This document shows, one piece after another, positions 37,977 to 51,701 of a DNA stretch of 64,000 nt. The first letter of the stretch is position 1; each line of letters starts with the position of its first letter. This stretch comes from Baylisascaris procyonis (taxonomy: Eukaryota > Nematoda > Chromadorea > Rhabditida > Ascarididae). The stretch covers positions 496,001-560,000 of the forward strand of contig JAZARR010000105.1 of assembly GCA_037389465.1 (NCBI GenBank), in the 5' to 3' direction. The position numbers were made by a program, and so were the translations under genes. A model generated the notes under the pieces. The model was given only the letters and a program-made list of their open reading frames with translations. It did no database searches and had not been told where the DNA came from.

Positions 37977-40900
37977 CTACCAAAATGCTTTCAAATGAAA
38001 GTTTCTACCGTTAATTTATGAATGCATTTTCCACGTTTAGCGTTAGCATTTTATGAGATCATCTTTGAATTCCAAATTTATAGTATCTGAAGAAATACTA
38101 TCAAGTAGAGTGGCAACCTATCAAAATGCAAATTTAAATCGTACACAGACAGCATTTAATGATGAAGAGTGCGCATCGAATAGATGAGAAATTCAATATA
38201 TTATAAGAAGATATATGTTATCGTTTCATTTGCTGTTGCGGGCTAATGTGAGTGAAAGATTTTACTACGCCTAATTCTGCTAGAAATATATTACCGCCTA
38301 TCCTAATATCGGAAACCGACTTATTTATGGATTTTCGTACTTTCAAAGGTGCAACTTTTTCTGATTGATTATTCGTTGTTGTCGATGCCCACGAATTGAC
38401 CCTCTAGCATACGATTTGATGTTTCTGATCACGTATACGATCATAGTGGCATTGTAAATGCATTAGTTGGAGTACATAAATAGTGATGATCTGTCACATT
38501 GGCACTAGATTTGTTTCTCGGTGATGTTTATCGTCACGTTAGTAGCTCCAAACGCGGTGATAGTAAATCGTTGCATCGTTCTTTTATGCCGATATTCACC
38601 TAAGCGGAATAATATTCAGTAATTTTGCTTGTAATCTTCTGTATTAATTAGGCAAATGAATGGAATATAAACGGTATGCAAATTTTTATCGCATTGTGCT
38701 TGAATGTTTATGAATTATGAAGTGATAGTAGAACTTTTATCACTAATTTTTATAATTGCCTGCGCTATTTTCACTCAGATTCTTATAAACCTATCACTTG
38801 TAGTTACTCGATGTTGATGAAAAATCGTCATCCATGTTGTGCTTATAATCTTCCCCAGTTGACAAAAAGTTTGTTTCTCCCAAAAAGCAGCTAAAAACGA
38901 TCGAATAAGCATTCGTAGCGATAGCATGAGCTGTAATGTGAGAAAAATTATAGTGAATTGGATTCATTTGGATCGAACTTATTTGCATAACGCGTATAGT
39001 AGTGTTTAATCGGAAAGATACATATGGTGGAACATGATCGGAGGCGTTTTTTTTTTTTAATTTAAAAAATATGCTTAGTAGAATTAAAAGATAATAACAG
39101 AAAAAAATTGTGAAAAAACCTTTGCGCGGAGAATTTCTCCTAAAAATCATGGGCAGAAAAAATTAAACGATTGTACTCATTTGCTTCTTGTCCATATCCT
39201 TTATCCCTTTCTCGGTTTCTGTATTTTGTGTATATTACCTCTGTTCCTTAAGCAGTAAGAGCTTAACTGCCGAGGTTCTAGAAAGAGAAGAAGTCAGAGT
39301 TGGAGTCGTTTATCGAGTACTGTGACTAAATGTAGTTCTGAGTTCTCAAAAAGCGCACCAATATGAGGTAGATTCAACTTGCAGATTCAAATAGGGTGAA
39401 CTTTCAATGCAGTGTCTTTCTCGAGCTTATTAGAGCAGTTTGCGATAATTTTGATGAAATTAAGATATTTGGTCATTCTCATGGAGAACATCAGAAATTT
39501 CACAAAATAAAGAGTGTCCAAATGTTAGCAAACATTTCAGATTTCATTCTTTGGCAAACGTTTTAAGTAATCCCTTTCGTATTTAACGCATAAGCTCCTT
39601 CATCGTTATCTTTCCTCGCGTCTATTCCATTTAAGCACTCACTTACGCATGAGTTTTTTTTTTTTTTTTTTTAGCATTTCTAGATTCGCTGTTTAGAGTA
39701 TTTCAGCATTAGTGCATATTTTTTGAGATGTGTGTGTTGTTTCTTATTGGCAACTTTAATATGTGTAATAGAGTAGGGAGATGTAATGCCTAGGCAACAC
39801 AGTTATTCAACATCAAAGAAACGTCGATTGGGGCAACAATGAACAGTAAACTATTGCAAAATAACCGAAAAAAAATGGGCTCCTCAAAAATAAAATCGAG
39901 ATTCGTGCGATATTTTGTTGTATATTCGATAAACAAAATTCTTGACTTCAAAAAAAGATTCAGACGGATTTCAACGATAACGATTAAACAAAGAGATGGC
40001 GACAGCAACTATAAGCTTTCTCTTAAAAATTTCGAGAATTTCACACGTTTTTCGCAAGTGAAAATTGTTTGATTTTTTTTAAACGACATTACATTCATCT
40101 ACATTTCAATTTTCTCACAACAACAATCGCTCGATGTGCAAAACTAGAAATTTCGAGAAATAATGCTTCATGCTTTCACTGCATGCAATACAGTCATCCG
40201 TTTATTCATTTAGAATGAAGAATGTACGAGGAGAAGGCCTTCAAGACACATAGCGCTTGCATTGCTTGGTGCAGGAATGAGGACAGTTCCGATTTGGCAG
40301 TGTAGTCGAAGATACACTAACTGTAGTCGAAGATACCTTAGGGGGATCCATGAATTTGTGAACATAAGCAACAAATCACTACTGGTGCGACCATCCCCTC
40401 TGCAGCTATGCCTCCACGAGCGAAGTAAAGGAGGAGCACTAAAACATACGCAAGGGCCATACATCGCAGAATGCGATCGTGGGATCAATTTCGCCATATG
40501 GGAAAAGATCGTGAACACAAAAAAATTTGGGTCGTCAGCATATTCCACTCATCAAATGATTTTTTTTTCGTTCTGAGTAGAGCCATGATGCACTCCCATC
40601 TTCATGCAGAGTTAAATAGGCCGAAAGTCCAGAATTAAAAAAAAAATTTTTTTTTATCTTTGTTCAACCCATTCAAAGGTAGTATACATCTTAAAATTAT
40701 TGCACTTATTGCACTTATTATTGCAAGAAAAAAAAGTGTATAAAAATATTGCACAAATACTAAAACTTTTTATTAATGTTTATCCAAAAAAAATGGAAGA
40801 AAAATATATACGTAAAGAATAGCAGTGTTGTGATAAGAACGTAATAATCATAGGATGATGTTTGCAGCTTTTCATCTTCCACTAATGAACGAATAGTGTG

Positions 40901-41973
40901 CACTTTGATTCTGTCGCTTTGCATGCCAGTTTTTTAAAAATGTTTCGATAAATTTCCTTATCGTTAAAGTGTTTGAAAACCTTTTACCAAAAAAAAAAAA
41001 GAAAACCAACACTCAGGTTTATAGAGTAGAGACGTTAGTTGGAACTCTAAGAGGATAATTTGAGAGAGCTATGAAGTTTTCAGCGGATGGTAATAGGATG
41101 TTCTTTTATTAATTCTTCGATGTTCACAGCTACCTATGAAAGATGACAATCCTCTCTCTTTTTCTTTCTCTCTCCCTTCCTCCCTCTCTCTCTCTCTTAG
41201 AGATCAAAGGACACCAAGAACGGTGATTTCTGCAGGGCTCACGTCATCCGATAAATGGCTGGCCCAGCTTGCACTCGCATAAAACAACTCGTAACCATGC
41301 CCACCTCACACATTATTTCAATGCGCTTCTCGAATTCGATTTTTCTGCTTTGTTGCTAAACAATAATCAAGAGTTCATCACTCGTAAAATTCATCTCTTT
41401 TCATTAGTTTGCTGCTGTAAAATACGAATATCGAAAATTCTTTTCGGCAACAATCAAATAAAATATTATTTAGTTGCGCTGTTTATATATGCTTCCTTAT
41501 CGGCTACAAATAAATATGAAGAAATCGGTTAAAAATGTGTTCAAGGTCGGATTAAAACTGAATCTCATCATTATCGCTCAATATCTAAATTAGCTGGAAA
41601 TATGTTGAATATGAATTCTAAAGTGGTCGGAATCTTGCACATAGGAAGCGGATATAATAGCGATTTTGAGATCTAGTCTTCGATCGTCACTCCCGAATGC
41701 GTGCCAAATGCTATATCTATTAAGCACAAATAGAAGGCGCAATTATTTGTTCTTGCATAGTTAGCGGAAGCGTTATGCTCATTTTTTCTCAAACGCGATA
41801 GTAAACTACAATTTTCTTGTAAGCCGGCATTAATTTTAAGTGATACATTTTCTTAAAAAAACTCAGTTTGAAAGCTGAGGGCTATGACTCTATAGGAAGT
41901 AATCTAGTGCTTTCGCTTCCAATAGGAAGATTCTTTTTGCTCAAGCTTTCTAAGCCTAGAAGCCCTTTGATAC
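37977..41973. other. Long AT-rich stretch, probable intron
   Basis: No firm exon. A short near-duplicate of TGTAGTCGAAGATAC lies at 40303-40340. A 40210-40576 block is open on both strands without motif. A CT-rich tract is at 41150-41200. Confidence 0.35.
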
Positions 41974-42078
41974 CTTTCAAAACGTGCATCAGTCTAAACG
42001 AGGGAAGCGGAAGGGTATAACTCCAACGGTTTAATAGGAGAGGTTCGTCCACGTTCAAGTCTTGGCGGAAAGATACCT
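41974..42078 (-). CDS. Candidate exon of the minus-strand gene
   Basis: A 105-bp exon between acceptor GTTTTTTAG and donor AAAG|GTATCA, phase 1 at both ends. Its 34 codons begin VSFRQDLNVDEPLLLNRW and end LPSFRLMHVLK. Well-formed splice sites and a mixed amino-acid composition; no domain by itself. Confidence 0.35.
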
Positions 42079-42587
42079 CTAAAAAACGATGTATACCACG
42101 GTGAAAAGACACTCATTTTTGTGATGTTAGGTTAACCTAATCGAACAAACTTCCCCCATTCAGGATCGAATAACTTGTTACGCATATTGTCATAATGTCG
42201 CAAAAGCTGAAAGTATATGACCGGTAAAATTACCTAATGCTAGTAAAACTTTCCATCTCGCTAGGCACATTTTTTTTTGTTTGTAGAGCTCTTAGAGGTG
42301 AAATTTTTGAGGGCTTATTGAGTGTCTGGAGAGTCCTTGCATGACAGCGAACGTTTGGAGACCCCATGCATGGCTTCTCTTGCGTTAATGAATTAAAAAA
42401 TATGAAGGAGGCATTTTGGATAGAGAAGAATGGTGAGAAAAATTAAGGGATGTAAATGGCGTCTTGTACAAATAATTTAAGGTTGAAGGTTGATATCAAA
42501 ATACTTCAACCTTGAACTTTTTACTTCCACATCTCGCTGCGGACGATGCTCACTCGAATAGATCCCGTGGTCTTTTAGATAAACCAG

Positions 42588-42589
<2 letters not shown>

Positions 42590-42629
<40 letters not shown>
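42590..42629. repeat. (TA)n microsatellite
   Basis: About 40 bp pure TA, continued by an imperfect TATAGTATAGAGTATATA stretch. Confidence 0.95.
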
Positions 42630-42632
<3 letters not shown>

Positions 42633-42799
42633 TATAGTATAGAGTATATATTTGTGGAGTATGCAAGTGAAAAATAAAAGTACGAAGAGCATCAAAACGT
42701 AATTCAGGTAAAGAGGAAAAGGGAGGAAAGGCACCTGAACAAAAAAACGCTTTTAAGAAAATTGGAAAGTAGGAAGAACGGGAAGAAGATATGGTAGAA

Positions 42800-42893
42800 A
42801 AGCGTTTTTCAAGGCTTTTCAAGTCCGGATGCCCAATGAGCAGCAAAGTGGCAACTTTTGCACGCACTTCTTGAAAGACAATACTGTCGTGCA
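42800..42893 (-). CDS. Candidate exon of the minus-strand gene
   Basis: Follows acceptor TAAATTCTAG (exon start 42893, phase 1). The reading CHDSIVFQEVRAKVATLLLI then GHPDLK is protein-like. The 3' edge is not resolved; the frame runs open much further into sequence of poorer quality. Confidence 0.3.
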
Positions 42894-43214
42894 CTAGAAT
42901 TTAAGACTGCAGGGGCAATTATTCTTTGCAACCATCCAAAGCAGTGAAATGCACTGGGGATGACAAGAAAGAAATGAAGGATACGATGAAGAATAGTATC
43001 ATCGCTGAGTAATCATTCAATTAAGCTGCTACAATTTCGCAAGCCATTGTTCGTCATGAAAGCGAGCACATGCTGATTCATCAATGCCCCGATACTAGTG
43101 TCTCCTCATTTTGCTTGCCAAAAATTTTGCTTCCCTCTTATATGATACTGCTGTACGAATTGTGAGTTTTAGGGTGAAAAATATGAGTACGAATTAGGGT
43201 GGAGTGGGGACAAC

Positions 43215-43308
43215 CAAAAGTGTTCGCGAAGGACAAAGGAAGTCTTTGTCGAGGTCGCTGTGTGCGCAGAGCACATAATAATTGCACTGGTATTGTAGGA
43301 AGGGCTTC
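43215..43308 (-). CDS. Candidate Tudor-core exon
   Basis: After acceptor ACGAACAG (or AAAG 11 bp earlier) the frame reads EALPTIPVQLLCALRTQRP. In Tudor domains the core typically closes with L..LP..[FI]P.QA..C.L..[IV].P, and IPVQLLCAL fits this. Donor candidate TTTG|GTTGTC at 43214. Confidence 0.4.
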
Positions 43309-43389
43309 CTGTTCGTTACCTTTATGCATCTATAAACTTTATGCATCGATCTTATGAAACCTATCAGTTGCTTTGGAAAGAATTTCAAA

Positions 43390-46300
43390 TATGTGGCCTT
43401 TATTCGGAAAAGCGGAAGATGTTGAAAAACACCGCTGAACTCCGAAAACTAAGGTGGTAATCCAAGAAGACAGCGCTACATTTCGGCTAACTTTTTATGA
43501 TTCAAAACGGCCCTCCATCGAAACGCTTCTTCACGTTTTTTGAATTGCAGCTTCTTTTGGATTGCTTCTCTGATCTGCCTTTTTGCTAGCTGTTAACCTC
43601 TACTTTCAATTCTTTGGAGTAACTGTTGAGAACGTTGGAAGAATTTTGAGGACCGTTGATAAAACCTCACCCCACCAACCTCTTCGTTTTTTGTATTGGA
43701 ACATATCAGAGACTATCTCTTTCCAATGCTCGCATGGCTGTGATCCGAAATCTCGAAAAAGTCATTCCTCGCATAGTGATAATTCCGAAAAGCAAAAAGT
43801 TCGCTAGATGACTGTATAATCGGAGATCGCATAATCATCGGATCAGACCCAATGATAGATTGACGACGACTATAGAATCATGGATGGATTAGTTTCTGGG
43901 ATTATAGGCTCAGATGTGCCCGTTGCCTTCGTCGATAGTAGCTTTTTTTCCAGGAACTGATCTGATATAACCTGGATTTGTTCAAACAAATTTTGTCGCT
44001 TTCAGGTCAGTTAATGAATACTATTGAGCACTTTTGGTCTATACGTCTTGGCTAGGTTTTCGATGAGTGAAAATGCGACTGATGGTCGATTAATTAATGT
44101 GGCTGATTGTGCAGCTGTTTAAAACCATTTTGTGTATTTAATTTTTTCGCCGCTAAACAATATCGCAAAATAGTGTTCACATTTCGACTTTTTATCCTTT
44201 TTCAAATGATTGCTCTTAAATGTTTTTAAATGAGCTCAGAAGAATGCGCTAATCTGTGCTATGTGCTTATTTTAATGGATTTCGCTGCATGCAACAATCG
44301 TCCGACAATATGAAAGCAACAACGAATAGGTTTTTATCAATTGTGTTAGGCGATTTTAAATTTTCAACAAAATTAGCGATATTATTTGAAAAAAAAAGCT
44401 AACGGCATTATTCCTATGAAAATTGTTTATTTTTTATGTTGCTCTCTCGTTGGGAAATGCCTTCTCTCTCTAATCGCACTCAATCTCATTGCTGAATAGC
44501 GTCCAATCGGTGATCGATGTTTGCATATGTCCATTTGGTGTGCACTGTCTTCCATATATATTTTTTTTACTAAAAACTATGTGCATTGAATAAATTCTGA
44601 AAGGAGAGAGATGATATTTTAAAGGTGAAGATTCCACTTATTGACGTTTGAGGTGCTCATATGAAGGTAAGGAAACGTTTCGTAAGCAAACCAACGACCG
44701 ATAAGAAGGTACAGCTGATAAATGATCACCTTTCAGAGTGAACAAATGAGAGAGCACAGAGAGCAATATTTAATTAATGCAAAGGAGTTTTGGAAAACAG
44801 AAGGGAGGGAGGAGCAAAGAAAGTGGGAGGCGCTCTATACACAACACTGTGCGAGCGTAGCGTTGGACTGCGTGCGCGGATAGGGGTTGGACAGCGAGCC
44901 GCGAAGTCACGTTCGGTTCATTTTGTTTCGATGGCTGCGCCTTCGGACCGAGACCAACAGACCAGACCCAACCATTCTCGGCGCAAACATTGCATTTATT
45001 TTACTCATCTCAACTATGCGTCTGTCTCCAAGTTACCACTGTTACCATCCTCTAGACACCTGCACAATGCACCATGCACCATATTTGAAATGCCGTTGTT
45101 TATTGCAATACCATTTTTAGCGTGATGCGGTCAGTTGCCTTTTGCTAGGTTTGTGGCTATAGCTTTCCATGTCAAAAATGTTTTGGTGTGAAGTTTAGTG
45201 CATATCAATTCCTTAAGTAGGCTCTAGTCGTTGGACGACTACGAAAAGGAAGGGAGAGGAACGGAAGAATTTTTGCTTTTCTTTTAAAATAAGTGCCAGC
45301 ATTTCGATAGCAACCCACTATGTGAGATTATTTTGTTGTTTGTTTTAGAGATATTCTTACTAAAATTTGATATTTTTGTATGGAACATCTTGGGGATACC
45401 TGACAGAAACCGTGCTATGATGCTTATAGTTAGTCTTCTTACATGCGAAAGAAGCGAGCCCTATATTTCTACAATGATAACTTTACAATATACGGCCCAT
45501 GCTTATACCTACTGTGCACTGCTCGTTCCCCTTGATATTTGTTTTACTGAATACAGCATGATAAGCTTTATACAGGTGAAGGGTGAAGGAGGAAATGAGA
45601 ACTGAATGACAACATATCTTCCTATAGCCATTCCGATTTCTTTTTTTTTTTTTGAATTCCTTTCTGGCAAAAATATGCGAAGCGTTCGATAAAATCCTCA
45701 CGTCATTGTTGCAAGATATATGGCGTGAAGCGCCTCACCACTGGGAAAAAACTTTTTCGACTTTGAGGAAAAATAATAGGGCATAGTGTCTTCTCTTTAA
45801 ACGTCTTCTTGAGACTTATTGTTGCTATTTTTGCTTGCATAAACGTTGTTTTTTCTTAGTTAAATTAATTGCATATTATATTAGTTCATTTCGTTCTTCG
45901 ATAGCATCTCTACTTAAATAAAGCCTTATATTCAGAACAAGCGTGATGTTTTGTATAGACGGAGGTGGTAAAGTTTATTTCTGGATAACGATTGTTGAGA
46001 GTTTAGTCATATTCCACTTTTGAACTCCGTTATAGATTGTGATGCCGCGCCTGCTTTTTAGAGAATCACTTATTCCGATGGCATTTCTTTAATAAGTTCA
46101 TTCCTGACTACGTAAAGTAAAAGTAGGATATTCGTCGACCATGACGCTACTATTTACCCTGAGGGCAGAAAAGCTTCTCGCGCCGTATGAAAAGCCGTTG
46201 ACTTCATTATGCAGCGCATGTCGTCAGTCAGAAATTCCCTTCCAAAGCAAATTGTGATTTACGCCTTTCTTTGCAAACTACACATATCGAGAATAATTTA

Positions 46301-49300
46301 ATAATATTGCGATATTTGAGAAGCATAGCTGACGATAGCTGAAGGAAATTTTTTGGGGCTGAGAAAAATTTATTCTTCCTCTTGATCGCAAGAAAAAGAT
46401 AAAATGTATGTCAGGTAGACAATCAACGATAAATAAACTTTTTGCAGGCGACTTGCTTTGATTGGCTATCTTTTTTCTATCACCGAGAAGTTGGTGCAAA
46501 GTGTCAGTGATTATAGTTGACGTTTTTTAAAGAATATATATTATTTTGTATGTTGGGTAATTATGTTTGCAGCTAGGCCACTTTGTTTGCTCTCAAATCT
46601 CAGCGTTTCGAATTATCATCTCATATGTTGCACTTCAAAGCATTATCATCATGCCGACTGATTTCCTGTTTTTTCTGCATGTTTACGCTTGGTTTAGCAG
46701 AATACTTTTTTTTTTTTTTTTTAATGAAAGAAATAACGGTTGCAGCGATGTCTTTGATTGTTGATAGCGATGACATTTCAAGATGTCTCAGCTGGCAACA
46801 GATCTTTAATCTGCATTTTCAAATTGCTCCTTCTCTCGACGAAAAATTGGTTTAACGCTTGCCGTTTTTTTTTATTTTTTTTTTATTGAAATGCATTTTT
46901 CACACATTTCGTTCAATTTAAAGGATGCTTACTTATGGCACTTGTTGTTTTTAGCATACACCTGAAGTGTATGGCTGAAAGCAATCGACAAACGAAATAT
47001 TATATGTGCATATAAAATCACAAAACTTGGTTCAAAAATTGAAAACGATATTAAAGGCAATCGTGGAAATGTTTTCTGTTATTTCAACTCAAGTTTTTTT
47101 TTTCTTTTTTGCATATATTTGTTTTGCCTTTTACAGCCGTTGATTAGTTTTTTAATATATTGGAATATGTTTGTTTCCGACGTATTTCGTAGCTGACTTA
47201 ATGAATAGCAATAAGAGATTTTGAATCTTTTTAAAGCGTTATCTGGTCGACTTAGTGGGAATTTTGAGAAACTAAAATATAACGCATATGGGATGATCCC
47301 ATTACATTTGCCCATCGCATCGTTGAATACGCATCGCTTACACGATTTTTTATTCACAGAATTTTTGCTGTCATTTCTCTCTTTTTGGTGTTAATTTTTT
47401 TCATCATTTGCATGTTTTTCAACAAAAACGCTCGTTTTATACTAAACTAAGTCTTCGCTATCTAATAGTAATTCATCTATATACTTTCAGTGTTTCTGCT
47501 AAGGGAATATAAATACTTTTTCGGCAGCAGTGAGTGTAAATTGTAGTCGGATGTAACTCTATGCTCATGAATTTCTGAACTCCTCAGGCCTTTTTTTTCA
47601 TAGTAATGGAGTAGGAAATAAAGTACACCGCTTTGCTGATTGGAAGCTGCCATAGAATCCGGCTTCTGCGATTCAGTTCTTATTCATTGCAATGCAGTTG
47701 ATTTACAAATTCTTGTGCATTTCTATTTTCTACTGTATACTTATTTGAGACTAGAAAGGTAGTAGATAGATTCATTTCAACGATTGCGTGACGTGAATGT
47801 TTTGCATATTGCTTGATTGGGATCGCATGTTGTGTGAATATTAAACGAATCTTTGAATTCTAATATATAATCGGAAGACGAGTGCATTGCAGCGACGCTT
47901 TGCTAAAGAGTAGTTAGAGTCGTTTCAGAGGGCATTGCATGCGTGAGCTCATGGCTAGTTGTGTTATGTTCAACGTTTGTGTGGCCCGTCGCCGATCTTT
48001 CCGGTTCATGAACGCTGAACTGTAGCACTCTCAAAACATCACCTATCAATAGCCATTTCCTTTAATGAAACACATCTTTTTCGGCACCATCAATCGAATT
48101 TGTTGATGATCCCTTCTCTTTCCTTCTTCAAGAATAATCACAGATATTAATTTAGCTAACCAAGACAACCATGACATTCAGAACGTCGATATATTTGATC
48201 GAATCGCTACACTTATAAATAAAAAAGAAACTCCACGCGATATTCTTCAAATATATTTCAAATCAATAGTCTCGATGATCGATGTGTCATATTTTTGTGC
48301 TACAAATACCTTATAAAAGTGCTATTGCAAATAAATGGTTGTTTAACGTTGTTGAGTGGGATTTCCGTTTGCATTATTTCTGAGCGATTGCATATTACTC
48401 ACACATTTATGCGCCTAATTTTAGTGCTTCGATCGTCTCTATGCACAGTACATCTGAATAAAATAAATTCATGCGCTTCGTGGTTATAAATGAGTTCTAC
48501 ATTAGCAACTTCATATTTTTAATCACCATTCTCTGGATGATGGTTACCTTTTTATTGCATTCGTTTACTTTGATCAGTTTCTTTAATAATGAGCTAATTT
48601 TTTTTTTACTCATCGCAGAAAAAAATTCGACATAATTTTCACATTTATACTATCGTCCGAATTTTTAAAACTCCTAAAAATTTGAACGGTTTTTTTTTCA
48701 TTTGCACTTTAGTTTTGATAAACTAGTTTTTTTCTTTATACACTTTCTTTTTCGATCTTTCATTACTATTACGTCTAAGGAATGGACAATGCCGCTTTTA
48801 TGGATGTTCACTCCAAATCGATGTGTGAACTATGCACATCGGCGATTACAGCATCGATACGTTGTTATCGTAGGCGCGATCGTTCTCACATTTCCCAGTG
48901 TGTTTTTCAGTTCTCATTTGCATCGTTTATGTGTACAATTCCCCCCCCCCCTTTTTTTTTGCACCTTTGCTATCCACTGAGTCACGCAGCAACGAAATCA
49001 CCAAAAAAAACTTGTGTTTTTTATTATTTATAAGGGATAAATTACTGTTTATAGCGTTTCAATCAATATATCTGTTATTCCTTCGTCGTTATATTCGTTC
49101 GTCAGCAACAAAATCACTAAAAATTATAAGGGATGTTTATAGCGTTTCAATCATTGATGGACGCGGATGAAGGTAGATAAAAAAGTACACATGCTCCGTG
49201 TAATTTTCTCAGATTTAATTTTTTTTTCAGTTTTTCATTAAAGTCTTTTTTCTCAATATTTTATCAGAAGTTAGTTCAACTTTAAGAAAAAATTTAATAA

Positions 49301-51690
49301 AAAACATCTCAGGCACGAAATTTTCTCTGCTATTTATTTCTTTTTCGTTATTTCTCTGCTATTATTTCATTTAAGAAGCCATGTAAAAAGAGTAAGAACT
49401 TTTCGCTAGGCATATTTCAAATGGCGATCATTGTCGCATCTGCTATTGCTATTTTGAATCATTTGAACAGACATTAGGCAGATTGGCTTAACTGACGCCT
49501 GCAATCAGCCATGTGTCGTTTTTTATGTTTAGCTAATTGCGCTTCTCAGTTCGAAACTAGTAATTTTTGCTCATCTAACTTCCGCGTTATTTCCATATAT
49601 GGCACTATTGATTTTCATTCGAAAAAGTAATATCGCTTAGCATCATTAAACATGAAAAGTTTAATTGTGCACACACCGCCTTCTAATAATCTTTCATTAG
49701 TAATATACCTGTAAACTGCATTTATTGATCAAAAATAACGTATTTTATGGGAAATTTTAGATTTTCACTCCCATTCAAAATGGCACTTGCTAATTTATTT
49801 TTGATAAAAAATATTTACACTTCAAGGGGTTTTACGTTGCTTCAGATGTATTCAAATTCTCTATGAAGCACCGCTTTCTGTTTTCCCGTTGTAATGTAAA
49901 TTCTCTTTCAAGGCGATCACTTATTGAGTGATTTAATTCAGATCACGTTAGCCTAAGTCGTCATTGTCTCTCGAGGCTGTTAAGTCAGTTAAGACCACAC
50001 ACGGATTCTTCTGTTCTCCATCCCTCTTATAACCTACCTGTCGTTACGGCAGCGGGTTAGTTGCACACTTCGAGAACAAATAGGCCAAAATCAGACAATA
50101 AATAGCTTCTGACAAGAAGCGGAAATTTTGGAAAGCGCTTCGTGCCGCACAGTGTTGATTATTTCTTATAGTTGTAATATCGAGTCGCCGAAGCCTTTTT
50201 CTTACTGATCACCAAAATGAAGCCATTCTTAGCACTTTTATCGCCTAAAGTTCGGCTTCACTTTGCAAAGATATTCCCTGACAGCATGCCAGTTTAGAAT
50301 GGCCAACTTTAACTAAAAGTAATGAAGAGTCAGAGAGCTTTTTGACGAAAATTGTTGGATCAAAAAGTTTCTCAAAGTAAAACGTTAGTGATGATATGCA
50401 CGTGTACTTGCAACACTATTTTTACAAGACTCAAGTGTCTGCTGGAACGAATGAATGCTTAACCATGATCACTTTTAATAGTCTTTTAATGCTGTTTTTT
50501 TTTTTTGATTTGATCTTGAACTTTGTGTTTCTTATTTTCGCAAAATTCTTTTTCAACAGTTTTCCCTGTTTCATTTTCTCATTTATTTTCGGCGTTTCCA
50601 TTTTTGTGAACTGAAAACTTTTCTAATATTTTATATACTTTTTAATATGTTTATGCAGTTTTTGAGTTTTTTTTTTTGGTAGTTCTATTCCAGGTTCGTT
50701 GTAAATAAGATTTAAGTTAAGATGAAATTGGATCTAAGTTTAGATATATTAAAGTAGATAGATCCCAGCGGAGATCGTTTCATTCACAAAAATTTTTCGC
50801 TCATTCTCTCTTCTTCGCCTCTTTTTCATCGCATAGTTTTTAGGAACGCTAACATAAGTGTCGTAATTTTTCTCTCTCTTCTTTTCGTTTGTTGTTGTGC
50901 ATTAATGATAGACAAGTGAAAAGGTTTTTTTTTCTTCAAGCATAAAAATACCGTCAATAATGTCAACGCAATTTATAAAATCAAGAAAATAGTTTACTTA
51001 CGATACGCAACGATTTATTGAAGGGCAACCAGTTAAGTGATTCTTGTAGATGAACAAGTCCTTCGATGATGAGGCGAACGAATCGAATCGAATCCATTAG
51101 TCACTTTAACGAATCGTTCATAATGAAGTATTTTCGTATAAAATTTATTGCTCTATGAAATAATTGTTTTTTTTTTTCGCAATAATCTTATGGATATTGT
51201 TTTGCTAATTCTTAAAAGAAATTGCATAGAATTTTGTCGTCCAATCGCAAGGTTTTTCCTATATAATCGCTATGTTGTATTTTTATATGTAAGAAAATTT
51301 TATCATCAATTGTAATCTAAAAAAAATTGCGAACGTTTATCACTTAGTTTTTTCTAGCTTTATTTACCTGAGCTTTTTTTTTTTCGAATAAAGTAGAATT
51401 AGTTGCGTCATTTCAACGTGTATCTTCTTCGAGCTTTTCACAATGCTGTTTAAGGTTACCTAAGTGGATTACTTAAGATTATTGCAGATTGCACTATGTA
51501 TAATTTTTCCGCAGTTGGCCAAAACAGCTTATTCGACAATAGCTTATTTCATTGAATAAACGTTTGGGAAGGTGAACAGTTATTTATGCAAGGTATACGT
51601 ATAGGAATATTTCAGTATTGCAAGCGCAGTGCAATGAGATGTGTTGACGAGTGAACGAAGAAGAAGACACGAAGAGAGGAGCTTAGACTG
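43390..51690. other. 8-kb AT-rich desert, probable long intron
   Basis: Rich in T homopolymers. The only compositional break is 44790-45010, a GC-richer, CpG-containing block with an ATG reading MAAPSDRDQQTRPNHSRRK on the plus strand; it could be a promoter or first exon. A short plus frame at 48782 has four Cys but no clear context. Nothing else was supportable. Confidence 0.35.
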
Positions 51691-51701
51691 GCCAAACAAG
51701 G

